Below are positions 48,701-61,433 of a stretch of 64,000 nt of DNA, one piece after another; within the stretch, counting starts at the first letter, position 1, and each line of letters starts with the position of its first letter. The notes below the pieces were generated by a model. The model did no database searches. It worked only from the letters and a program-made list of their open reading frames with translations, and had not been told where the DNA came from. The position numbers were made by a program, and so were the translations under genes. Source of the stretch: Chrysogorgia sp. JL179-B06 (taxonomy: Eukaryota > Cnidaria > Anthozoa > Scleralcyonacea > Chrysogorgiidae); assembly GCA_035772405.1 (NCBI GenBank), contig JAYKKM010000125.1, forward strand, positions 1 through 64,000, given 5' to 3'.

Positions 48701-50001
48701 CAAATACAAGGCATTGACGAGCAAATACAAGGCATTGACGAGCAAATACAAGGCATTGACGAGCAAATACAAGGCATCGACGAGCAAATACAAGGCATTG
48801 AATAGCAAATACAAGGCATTGACGAGCAAATACAAGGCATTGACGAGCAAATACAAGGCATTGACGAGCAAATACAAGGCATCGACGAGCAAATACAAGG
48901 CATTGACTAGCAAATACAAGGCATCGACGAGCGAATACAAAGCATTGACTAGCAAATACAATGCATTGAGGAGCAAATACAAGGCATTGACGAGAAAATA
49001 CAAGGTATTGAGGAGCAAATACAAGGTATTGAGCAGCAAATACAAGGTATTGAGGAGCAAATACAAGGCATTGACTAGCAAATACAAGGCATTGACGAGG
49101 AAATACAAGGCATTGACGAGAAAATACAAGGCATCGACGAGCAAATACAAGGCATCAATGAGCAAATACAAGGCATCAACGAGCAAATAAAAGGCATCGA
49201 CGAGCAAATACAAGGCATCGACGAGCAAATACAAGGCATCGACGAGCAAATACAAGGCATCGACGAGCAAATACAGAGCATTGACTAGCAAATACAATGC
49301 ATTGAGGAGCAAATACAAGGCATTGACGAGAAAATACAAGGAATTGAGGAGCAAATACACGGTATTGAGTAGCAAATACAAGTTATTGAGGAGCAAATAC
49401 AAGGCATTGACTAGCAAATACAAGGCATCGACGAGCAAATAAAAGGCATTGACTAGCAAATACAAGGCATTGACGAGCAAATACAAGGCATTGACTAGCA
49501 AATACAAGGCATTGACGAGCAAATGCAAGGCATTGAATAGCAAATACAAGGCATTGAATAGCAAATACAAGGCATTGACGAGCAAATACAAGGCATTGAA
49601 AAGCAAATACAAGGCATTGAATAGCAAATACAAGGCATTGACGAGAAGATACAGGGCATTGACGAGCAAATACAAGGCATTAACGAGCAAATACAAGGCA
49701 TTGACGAGCAAATACAAGGCATTGACGAGCAAATACAAGGCATTGACGAGCAAAAACAAGGCATTGACGAGCAAATACAAGGCATCGACGAGCAAATACA
49801 AGGCATTGACTAGCAAATACAAGGCATCGACGAGCGAATACAAAGCATTGACTAGCAAATACAATGCATTGAGGATCAAATACAAGGCATTGACGAGAAA
49901 ATACAAGGTATTGAGGAGCAAATACAAGGTATTGAGCAGCAAATACAAGGTATTGAGGAGCAAATACAAGGCATTGACTAGCAAATACAAGGCATTGAAG
50001 A
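45620..50001 (-). repeat. 4.4-kb inverted-arm unit, copy 1
   Basis: From about 45,620 to 48,710 every landmark recurs 4,382 bp later, with very few differences (seen near 46,181-46,420 and 48,402-48,640). Landmarks include AAATAACAAGG (46,486), GATTAATACAAGG (46,945), AAGTTTTTGACG (46,973), GAGCAAGGCATTAACG (47,256) and GATGCAAGGC-type tails. Beyond 48,900 the displacement becomes 4,613 bp, that is 231 bp or 11 monomers more. AAATAACAAGG is the reverse complement of the TTGTTATTT marker in A3, tying this unit to the forward arm. Confidence 0.92.
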
Positions 50002-53000
50002 GCAAATACAAGGCATTGACGAGAAAATACAAGGCATTGACGAGCAAATACAAGGCATTGACGAGCAAATACAAGGCATTAACGAGCAAATACAAGGCAT
50101 TGACGAGCAATTACAATGCATGAACGAGTAAATACAAGGCAATGATTAGCAAATACAAAGCATTGACTAACAAATACAAGGCATGGACGAGCAAATACAA
50201 GGCATTGACTAGCAAATACAAGGCATCGACGAGCAAATACAAGGCATGAACCAGCAAATACAAGGCATTGACGAGCAAATACAATGCATTGACGAGCAAA
50301 TACAAGGCATTGAAGAGAAAATACAAGGCATTGACGAGCAAATACAAGGCATTGACTAGCAAATACAATGTATCGACTAGCAAATACAAGGCATCGACTA
50401 GCAGATACAAGGCATCGACGAGCAAACACAAGGCATTGATGAGCAAATACAAGGCATCAACGAGCAAATACAAGGCATCAACGAGCAAATACAAGGCATT
50501 GAATAGCAAATACAAGGCATTGACGAGCAAATACAAGGCATTGAATAGCAAATACAAGGCATTGAATAGCAAATACAAGGCTTTGAATAGCAAATACAAG
50601 GCTTTGAATAGCAAATACAAGGCATCAACGAGCAAATACAAGGCATCGACGAGCAAATACAAGGCATCTTCGAGGAAATACAAGGCATTGACCAGCAAAT
50701 ACAAGACATCGACGAGCAAATACAAGGCATTGACGAACAAATACAAGGCATCAACGAGCAAATACAAGGCATCAACGAGCAAATACAAGGCATCGACGAG
50801 CAAATACAAGGCATTGACGAGCAAATACAAGGCATTGACGAGGAAATACAAGGCATTGACTAGCAAATAACAAGGCATCGACGAGTAAATACAAGGCATC
50901 AACAAGCAAATACAAGGCATTGACGAGCAAATACAAGGCATTGACGAGCAAATACAAGGCATTGACGAGCAAATACAAGGCATTGACGAGCAAATACAAG
51001 GCATCAACGAGCAAATACAAGGCATTGACGAGCAAATACAAGGCATTGACTAGCAAATACAAGGCATCAACGAGCAAATACAAGGCATCAACGAGCAAAT
51101 ACAAGGCATTGACGAGCAAATACAAGGCATTGACGAGCAAATACAATGTATCAACGAGCAAATACAAGGCATTGACTAGCAAATACAAGGCATCAACGAG
51201 CAAATACAAGGCATTGAATAGCAAATACAAGGCATTGAATAGCAAATACAAGGCATTGACGAGAAAAGACAAGGCATTGACGAGCAAATACAAGGCATTA
51301 ACGAGCAAATACAAGGCATTGACGATTAATACAAGGCATTGACGAGCAAATACAAGTTTTTGACGAGCAAATACAAGGCATTGACGAGCAAATACAAGGC
51401 ATTGACTAGCAAATACAAGGCATTGGCGAGCAAATTCAAGGCATTGACTAGCAAATACAAGGCATTGACGAGCAAATACAAGGCATTGCATAGCAAATAC
51501 AAGGCATTGAATAGCAAATACAAGGCATTGACGAGCAAATACAAGGCATTGAATAGCAAATACAAGGCATTTAATAGCAAATACAAGGCATTGACGAGAA
51601 AATACAAGGCATTGACGAGCAAATACAAGGCATTGACGAGCAAGGCATTAACGAGCAAATACAAGGCATTGACGAGCAATTACAATGCATCAACGAGTAA
51701 ATACAAGGCAATGATTAGCAAATACAAGGCATTGACTAACAAATACAAGGCATTGAATAGCAAATACAAGGCTTTGAATAGCAAATACAAGGCATCAACG
51801 AGCAAATACAAGGCATCGACGAGCAAATACAAGGCATCTTCGAGGAAATACAAGGCATTGACTAGCAAATACAAGGCATTCACGAGCAAATACAAGGCAT
51901 TGACTAGCAAATACAATGCATTGACGAGCAAATACAAGGCATTGACGGGCAAATACAAGGCATCAACGAGCAAATACAAGGCATCAACGAGCAAATACAA
52001 GGCATCGACGAGCAAGTACAAGGCATCGACGAGCAAATACAAGCAATTGACAAGCAAATACAAGGCATTCACTAGTAAATACAATGCATTGACCAGCAAA
52101 TACAAGGCATCGACGAGCAAATACAATTTATTGACTAGCAAATACAAGGCATCGACGAGCAAATGCAAGGCATCGACGAGCAAATAAAAGGCATTGACTA
52201 GCAAATAGAATGCATTGACGAGCAAATACAAGGCATTGACTAGAAAATACAAGGCATTGACGAGCAAATACAAGGTATCAACCAGCAAATACAAGGCATC
52301 AACGAGTAAATACAAGGCATTGATTAGCAAATACAAGGCATTGACTAACAAATACAAGGCATGGACGAGCAAATACAAGGCATCGACGAGCAAATACAAG
52401 GCATGAACCAGCAAATACAAGGCATTGACGAACAAATACAATGCATCGACGAGCAAATACAAGCAATTGACAAGCAAATACAAGGCATTGACAAGCAAAT
52501 ACAAGGAATTGACTAGCAAATACAATGCATTGACTAGCAAATACAAGGCATGGACGAGCAAATACAAGGCATCAACGAGTAAATACAAGGCATTGATTAG
52601 CAAATACAAGGCATTGACTAACAAATACAAGGCATTGACTAGAAAATAGAAAGCATTGACAAGCAAATACAAGGCATCAACGAGCAAATACAAGGCATCA
52701 ACGAGCAAATACAAGGCATTGACGAGGAAATACAAGGCATTGACGAGCAAATACAAGGCATCGACGAGAAATACAAGGCATCAACAAGCAAATACACGGC
52801 ATCGACGAGCAAATACAAGGCATCGACGAGCAAATACAAGGCATCGACGAGCAAATACAAGGTATCGACGAGCAAATACAAGGCATCGACGAGCAAATAA
52901 AAGGCATTGACTAGCAAATAGAATGCATTGACGAGCAAATACAAGGCATTGACTAGAAAATACAAGGCATTGAGGAGCAAATACAAGGTATTGAGTAGCA

Positions 53001-54615
53001 AATACAAATTATTGAGGAGCAAATACAAGGCATTGACTAGCAAATACAAGGCATCGACGAGCAAATAAAAGGCATTGACTAGCAAATACAAGGCATTGAC
53101 GAGCAAATACAAGGCATTGACTAGCAAATACAAGGCATTGACGAGCAAATACAAGGCATTGAATAGCAAATACAAGGCATTGAATAGCAAATACAAGGCA
53201 TTGACGAGCAAATACAAGGCATTGAAAAGCAAATACAAGGCATTGAATAGCAAATACAAGGCATTGACGAGAAAATACAAGGCATTGACGAGCAAATACA
53301 AGGCATTAACGAGCAAATACAAGGCATTGACGAGCAAATACAAGGCATTGACGAGCAAATACAAGGCATCGACGAGCAAATACAAGGCACTGACTAGCAA
53401 ATACAAGGCATCGACGAGCAAATACAAGGCATTGACGAGAAAATACAAGGTATTGAGGAGCAAATACAAGGCATTGACGAGCAAATACAAGGCATCGACG
53501 AGCAAATACAAGGCATTGACTAGCAAATACAAGGCATCGACGAGCGAATACAAAGCATTGACTAGCAAATACAATGCATTGAGGAGCAAATACAAGGCAT
53601 TGACGAGAAAATACAAGGTATTGAGGAGCAAATACAAGGTATTGAGCAGCAAATACAAGGTATTGTGGAGCAAATACAAGGCATTGACTAGCAAATACAA
53701 GGCATTGACGAGGAAATACAAGGCATTGACGAGAAAATACAAGGCATCGACGAGCAAATACAAGGCATCAATGAGCAAATACAAGGCATCAACGAGCAAA
53801 TAAAAGGCATCGACGAGCAAATACAAGGCATCGACGAGCAAATACAAGGCATCGACGAGCAAATACAAGGTATCGACGAGCAAATACAGAGCATTGACTA
53901 GCAAATACAATGCATTGAGGAGCAAATACAAGGCATTGACGAGAAAATACAAGGAATTGAGGAGCAAATACACGGTATTGAGTAGCAAATACAAGTTATT
54001 GAGGAGCAAATACAAGGCATTGACTAGCAAATACAAGGCATCGACGAGCAAATAAAAGGCATTGACTAGCAAATACAAGGCATTGACGAGAAAATACAAG
54101 GCATTGACTAGCAAATACAAGGCATTGACGAGCAAATGCAAGGCATTGAATAGCAAATACAAGGCATTGAATAGCAAATACAAGGCATTGACGAGCAAAT
54201 ACAAGGCATTGAAAAGCAAATACAAGGCATTGAATAGCAAATACAAGGCATTGACGAGAAGATACAGGGCATTGACGAGCAAATACAAGGCATTAACGAG
54301 CAAATACAAGGCATTGACGAGCAAATACAAGGCATTGACGAGCAAATACAAGGCATTGACGAGCAAATACAAGGCATTGACGAGCAAATACAAGGCATCG
54401 ACGAGCAAATACAAGGCATTGACTAGCAAATACAAGGCATCGACGAGCGAATACAAAGCATTGACTAGCAAATACAATGCATTGAGGATCAAATACAAGG
54501 CATTGACGAGAAAATACAAGGTATTGAGGAGCAAATACAAGGTATTGAGCAGCAAATACAAGGTATTGAGGAGCAAATACAAGGCATTGACTAGCAAATA
54601 CAAGGCATTGAAGAG
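50002..54615 (-). repeat. 4.6-kb inverted-arm unit, copy 2
   Basis: Tandem copy of 45,620-50,001, lengthened by 11 monomers near 53,100-53,535. Copy and original agree over several kilobases, so the duplication is recent compared with A1. The unit ends near GGCATTGAAGAGC (54,605), the same landmark that closes copy 1 near 49,995. Diverged relatives of its last third (53,688 against 55,032 and 55,938) follow immediately. Confidence 0.9.
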
Positions 54616-56330
54616 CAAATACAAGGCATTGAATAGCAAATACAAGGCATTGAATAGCAAATACAAGGCATTGACGAGCAAATACAAGGCATTGAAAAGC
54701 AAATACAAGGCATTGAATAGCAAATACAAGGCATTGAGGAGAAAATACAAGGCATTGACGAGCAAATACAAGGCATTAACGAGCAAATACAAGGCATTGA
54801 CGAGCAAATACAAGGCATTGACGAGCAAATACAAGGCATTGACGAGCAAATACAAGGCATTGACGAGCAAATACAAGGCATCGACGAGCAAATACAAGGC
54901 ATTGACTAGCAAATACAAGGCATCGACGAGCGAATACAAAGCATTGACTAGCAAATACAAGGTATTGAGGAGCAAATACAAGGTATTGAGCAGCAAATAC
55001 AAGGTATTGAGGAGCAAATACAAGGCATTGACTAGCAAATACAAGGCATTGACGAGGAAATACAAGGCATTGACCAGCAAATACAAGGCATCGACGAGCA
55101 AATACAAGGCATCAATGAGCAAATACAAGGCATCAACGAGCAAATAAAAGGCATCGACGAGCAAATACAAGGCATCGACGAGCAAATACAAGGCATCGAC
55201 GAGCAAATACAAGGCATCGACGAGCAAATACAGAGCATTGACTAGCAAATACAATGCATTGAGGAGCAAATACAAGGCATTGACGAGAAAATACAAGGTA
55301 TTGAGGAGCAAATACAAGGTATTGAGTAGCAAATACAAGTTATTGAGGAGCAAATACAAGGCATTGACTAGCAAATACAAGGCATCGACGAGCAAATAAA
55401 AGGCATTGACTAGCAAATACAAGGCATTGACGAGCAAATACAAGGCATTGACTAGCAAATACAAGGCATTGACGAGCAAATACAAGGCATTGAATAGCAA
55501 ATACAAGGCATTGAATAGCAAATACAAGGCATTGACGAGCAAATACAAGGCATTGAAAAGCAAATACAAAGCATTGAATAGCAAATACAAGGCATTGACG
55601 AGAAAATACAAGGCATTGACGAGCAAATACAAGGCATTAACGAGCAAATACAAGGCATTGACGAGCAAATACAAGGCATTGACGAGCAAATACAAGGCAT
55701 TGACGAGCAAATACAAGGCATTGACGAGCAAATACAAGGCATCGACGAGCAAATACAAGGCATTGACTAGCAAATACAAGGCATCGACGAGCGAATACAA
55801 AGCATTGACTAGCAAATACAATGCATTGAGGAGCAAATACAAGGCATTGACGAGAAAATACAAGGTATTGAGGAGCAAATACAAGGTATTGAGCAGCAAA
55901 TACAAGGTATTGATCAGGAGCAAATACAAGGCATTGACTAGCAAATACAAGGCATTGACGAGGAAATACAAGGCATTGACGAGCAAATACAAGGCATCGA
56001 CGAGCAAATACAAGGCATCAATGAGCAAATACAAGGCATCAACGAGCAAATAAAAGGCATCGACGAGCAAATACAAGGCATCGACGAGCAAATACAAGGC
56101 ATCGACGAGCAAATACAAGGCATCGACGAGCAAATACAGAGCATTGACTAGCAAATACAATGCATTGAGGAGCAAATACAAGGCATTGAAGAGAAAATAC
56201 AAGGTATTGAGGAGCAAATACAAGGTATTGAGTAGCAAATACAAGTTATTGAGGAGCAAATACAAGGCATTGACTAGCAAATACAAGGCATCGACGAGCA
56301 AATAAAAGGCATTGACTAGCAAATACAAGG
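54616..56330 (-). repeat. Transitional higher-order repeats of about 0.9 kb
   Basis: Two diverged copies of a roughly 906-bp motif. The landmark AAATACAGAGCATTGACTAG occurs near 55,226 and 56,132. Each copy has a run of reversed TCCTCAA tails (GGTATTGAGGAGC) and a GAGCGAATACAAAGC monomer. One copy has a three-base gain near 55,914 (TTGATCAGGAGC). Confidence 0.8.
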
Positions 56331-58220
56331 CAAGACGAGCAAATACAAGGCATTGACTAGCAAATACAAGGCATTGACGAGCAAATACAAGGCATTGAAT
56401 AGCAAATACAAGGCATTGAATAGCAAATACAAGGCATTGACGAGCAAATACAAGGCATTGAAAAGCAAATACAAGGCATTGAATAGAAATACAAGGCATT
56501 GATGAGAAAATACAAGGCATTGACGAGCAAATACAAAGCATTGAATAGCAAATACAAGGCATTGACGAGCAAATACAAGGCATTGAAAAGCAAATACAAG
56601 GCATTGAATAGCAAATACAAGGCATTGACGAGAAAATACAAGGCATTGACGAGCAAATACAAGGCATTAACGAGCAAATACAAGGCATTGACGAGCAAAT
56701 ACAAGGCATTGACGAGCAAATACAAGGCATTGACGAGCAAATACAAGGCATTGACGAGCAAATACAAGGCATCGACGAGCAAATACAAGGCATTGACTAG
56801 CAAATACAAGGCATCGACGAGCGAATACAAAGCATTGACTAGCAAATACAATGCATTGAGGAGCAAATACAAGGCATTGACGAGAAAATACAAGGTATTG
56901 AGGAGCAAATACAAGGTATTGAGCAGCAAATACAAGGTATTGAGGAGCAAATACAAGGCATTGACTAGCAAATACAAGGCATTGACAAGGAAATACAAGG
57001 CATTGACGAGCAAATACAAGGCATCGACGAGCAAATACAAGGCATCGACGAGCAAATACAAGGCATTGACGAGCAAATACAAGGCATCGACGAGCAAATA
57101 CAAGGCATTGACGAGCAAATACAAGGCATTGACGAGCAAATACAAGGCATTGACGAGCAAATACAAGGCATGAACCAGCAAATACAAGGCATTGACGAGC
57201 AAATAGAATGCATTGACGAGCAAATACAAGGCATTGACGAGCAAATACAAGGCATTGACGAGCAAATACAAGGCATAGACTAGCAAATACAATGCATCGA
57301 CGAGCAAATACAAGGCATCAACAAGCAAATACAAGGCATTGACGAGCAAATACTAGGCATTGACGAGCAAATACAAGGCATTGGCGAGCAAATACAATGC
57401 ATCAACGAGTAAATACAAGGCATCGACGAGCAAATACAAGGCATTGACTAACAAATACAAGGCATTGACGAGCAAATACAAGGCATTGACGAGCAAATAC
57501 AATGCGTCAACGAGTAAATACAAGGCAATGATTAGCAAATACAAGGCATTGACTAACAAATACAAGGCATTGACGAGCAAATACAAGGCATTGAATAGCA
57601 AATACAAGGCATTGAATAGCAAATACAAGTCATTGACGAGCAAATACAAGGCATTGACGAGCAAATACAGGGCATCGACGAGCAAATACAAGACATCGAC
57701 GAGCAAATACAAGGCATCGACGAGCAAATATCAAGGCATCGACGAGCAAATACAAGGCATCGACGAGCAAATACAAGGCATCGACGAGCAAATACAAGGC
57801 ATTGACGAGCAAATACAAGGCATTGACTAGCAAATAACAAGGCATCGACGAGCAAATATAAGGCATTGACGAGCAAATACAAGTTTTTGACGAGCAAATA
57901 CAAGGCATCAATGAGCAAATACAAGGCATCAACGAGCAAATAAAAGGCATCGACGAGCAAATACAAGGCATCGACGAGCAAATACAAGGCATCGACGAGC
58001 AAATACAAGGCATCGACGAGCAAATACAGAGCATTGACTAGCAAATACAATGCATTGAGGAGCAAATACAAGGCATTGACGAGAAAATACAAGGTATTGA
58101 GGAGCAAATACAAGGTATTGAGTAGCAAATACAAGTTATTGAGGAGCAAATACAAGGCATTGACTAGCAAATACAAGGCATCGACGAGCAAATAAAAGGC
58201 ATTGACTAGCAAATACAAGG
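56331..58220 (-). repeat. Distal inverted-arm unit, copy 1 (1,890 bp)
   Basis: Starts at the diagnostic three-base-deleted monomer CAAGACGAGC. The next copies of that monomer lie at 58,221, 60,491 and 61,434. Bases 56,331-57,902 match 61,434-63,005 at a displacement of exactly 5,103 bp (243 monomers), with only two differences noticed (near 57,486 and 57,859). The unit also holds the extra-base monomers AAATATCAAGG (57,727) and AAATAACAAGG (57,834). Confidence 0.9.
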
Positions 58221-60490
58221 CAAGACGAGCAAATACAAGGCATTGACTAGCAAATACAAGGCATTGACGAGCAAATACAAGGCATTGAATAGCAAATACA
58301 AGGCATTGAATAGCAAATACAAGGCATTGACGAGCAAATACAAGGCATTGAAAAGCAAATACAAGGCATTGAATAGAAATACAAGGCATTGATGAGAAAA
58401 TACAAGGCATTGACGAGCAAATACAAAGCATTGAATAGCAAATACAAGGCATTGACGAGCAAATACAAGGCATTGAAAAGCAAATACAAGGCATTGAATA
58501 GCAAATACAAGGCATTGACGAGAAAATACAAGGCATTGACGAGCAAATACAAGGCATTAACGAGCAAATACAAGGCATTGACGAGCAAATACAAGGCATT
58601 GACGAGCAAATACAAGGCATTGACGAGCAAATACAAGGCATTGACGAGCAAATACAAGGCATCGACGAGCAAATACAAGGCATTGACGAGCAAATACAAG
58701 GCATAGACTAGCAAATACAATGCATCGACGAGCAAATACAAGGCATCAACAAGCAAATACAAGGCATTGACGAGCAAATACTAGGCATTGACGAGCAAAT
58801 ACAAGGCATTGGCGAGCAAATACAATGCATCAACGAGTAAATACAAGGCATCGACGAGCAAATACAAGGCATTGACTAACAAATACAAGGCATTGACGAG
58901 CAAATACAAGGCATTGACGAGCAAATACAATGCGTCAACGAGTAAATACAAGGCAATGATTAGCAAATACAAGGCATTGACTAACAAATACAAGGCATTG
59001 ACGAGCAAATACAAGGCATTGAATAGCAAATACAAGGCATTGAATAGCAAATACAAGTCATTGACGAGCAAATACAAGGCTTTGACGAGCAAATACAGGG
59101 CATCGACGAGCAAATACAAGACATCGACGAGCAAATACAAGGCATCGACGAGCAAATATCAAGGCATCGACGAGCAAATACAAGGCATCGACGAGCAAAT
59201 ACAAGGCATCGACGAGCAAATACAAGGCATTGACGAGCAAATACAAGGCATTGACTAGCAAATAACAAGGCATCGACGAGCAAATACAAGGCATTGACGA
59301 GCAAATACAAGTTTTTGACGAGCAAATACAAGGCATCAATGAGCAAATACAAGGCATCAACGAGCAAATAAAAGGCATCGACGAGCAAATACAAGGCATC
59401 GACGAGCAAATACAAGGCATCGACGAGCAAATACAAGGCATCGACGAGCAAATACAGAGCATTGACTAGCAAATACAATGCATTGAGGAGCAAATACAAG
59501 GCATTGACGAGAAAATACAAGGTATTGAGGAGCAAATACAAGGTATTGAGTAGCAAATACAATGCATCGACGAGCAAATACAAGGCATCAACAAGCAAAT
59601 ACAAGGCATTGACGAGCAAATACTAGGCATTGACGAGCAAATACAAGGCATTGGCGAGCAAATACAATGCATCAACGAGTAAATACAAGGCATTGACGAG
59701 CAAATACAAGGCATTGACTAACAAATACAAGGCATTGACGAGCAAATACAAGGCATTGACGAGCAAATACAATGCGTCAACGAGTAAATACAAGGCAATG
59801 ATTAGCAAATACAAGGCATTGACTAACAAATACAAGGCATTGACGAGCAAATACAAGGCATTGAATAGCAAATACAAGGCATTGAATAGCAAATACAAGT
59901 CATTGACGAGCAAATACAAGGCATTGACGAGCAAATACAGGGCATCGACGAGCAAATACAAGACATCGACGAGCAAATACAAGGCATCGACGAGCAAATA
60001 TCAAGGCATCGACGAGCAAATACAAGGCATCGACGAGCAAATACAAGGCATCGACGAGCAAATACAAGGCATTGACGAGCAAATACAAGGCATTGACTAG
60101 CAAATAACAAGGCATCGACGAGCAAATACAAGGCATTGACGAGCAAATACAAGTTTTTGACGAGCAAATACAAGGCATCAATGAGCAAATACAAGGCATC
60201 AACGAGCAAATAAAAGGCATCGACGAGCAAATACAAGGCATCGACGAGCAAATACAAGGCATCGACGAGCAAATACAAGGCATCGACGAGCAAATACAGA
60301 GCATTGACTAGCAAATACAATGCATTGAGGAGCAAATACAAGGCATTGACGAGAAAATACAAGGTATTGAGGAGCAAATACAAGGTATTGAGTAGCAAAT
60401 ACAAGTTATTGAGGAGCAAATACAAGGCATTGACTAGCAAATACAAGGCATCGACGAGCAAATAAAAGGCATTGACTAGCAAATACAAGG
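58221..60490 (-). repeat. Distal inverted-arm unit, copy 2 (2,270 bp)
   Basis: Begins at the same CAAGACGAGC monomer. It contains two successive versions of the second half of copy 1: 58,788-59,462 and 59,630-60,304, 842 bp apart. It is therefore an expanded form of copy 1 in which about 40 monomers were duplicated again. Confidence 0.87.
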
Positions 60491-61433
60491 CAAGACGAGC
60501 AAATACAAGGCATTGACTAGCAAATACAAGGCATTGACGAGCAAATACAAGGCATTGAATAGCAAATACAAGGCATTGAATAGCAAATACAAGGCATTGA
60601 CGAGCAAATACAAGGCATTGAAAAGCAAATACAAGGCATTGAATAGAAATACAAGGCATTGATGAGAAAATACAAGGCATTGACGAGCAAATACAAAGCA
60701 TTGAATAGCAAATACAAGGCATTGACGAGCAAATACAAGGCATTGAAAAGCAAATACAAGGCATTGAATAGCAAATACAAGGCATTGACGAGAAAATACA
60801 AGGCATTGACGAGCAAATACAAGGCATTAACGAGCAAATACAAGGCATTGACGAGCAAATACAAGGCATTGACGAGCAAATACAAGGCATTGACGAGCAA
60901 ATACAAGGCATTGACGAGCAAATACAAGGCATCGACGAGCAAATACAAGGCATTGACTAGCAAATACAAGGCATCGACGAGCGAATACAAAGCATTGACT
61001 AGCAAATACAATGCATTGAGGAGCAAATACAAGGCATTGACGAGAAAATACAAGGTATTGAGGAGCAAATACAAGGTATTGAGCAGCAAATACAAGGTAT
61101 TGAGGAGCAAATACAAGGCATTGACTAGCAAATACAAGGCATTGACAAGGAAATACAAGGCATTGACGAGCAAATACAAGGCATCGACGAGCAAATACAA
61201 GGCATCGACGAGCAAATACAAGGCATTGACGAGCAAATACAAGGCATCGACGAGCAAATACAAGGCATTGACGAGCAAATACAAGGCATTGACGAGAAAA
61301 TACAAGGTATTGAGGAGCAAATACAAGGTATTGAGTAGCAAATACAAGTTATTGAGGAGCAAATACAAGGCATTGACTAGCAAATACAAGGCATCGACGA
61401 GCAAATAAAAGGCATTGACTAGCAAATACAAGG
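60491..61433 (-). repeat. Distal inverted-arm unit, copy 3 (943 bp, short)
   Basis: Shares the first roughly 0.8 kb of copy 1, including GAATAGAAATACAAGG near 60,642 and GAGCGAATACAAAGC near 60,980. It lacks the part with AAATATCAAGG. It ends at the next CAAGACGAGC monomer, so it looks like a deletion product of unequal exchange. Confidence 0.85.

Noticed and set aside
52639..56793. A 1,384-codon open frame on the minus strand, the longest in the window
   Set aside because: It is wholly satellite. It begins in the MPCICSS frame and slides through CLVFARQ and ALYLLVN at indels without meeting a stop, because several frames of the 21-bp monomer are open. It overlaps equally open plus-strand frames, and there is no unique sequence, splice pattern or start context to support a gene.
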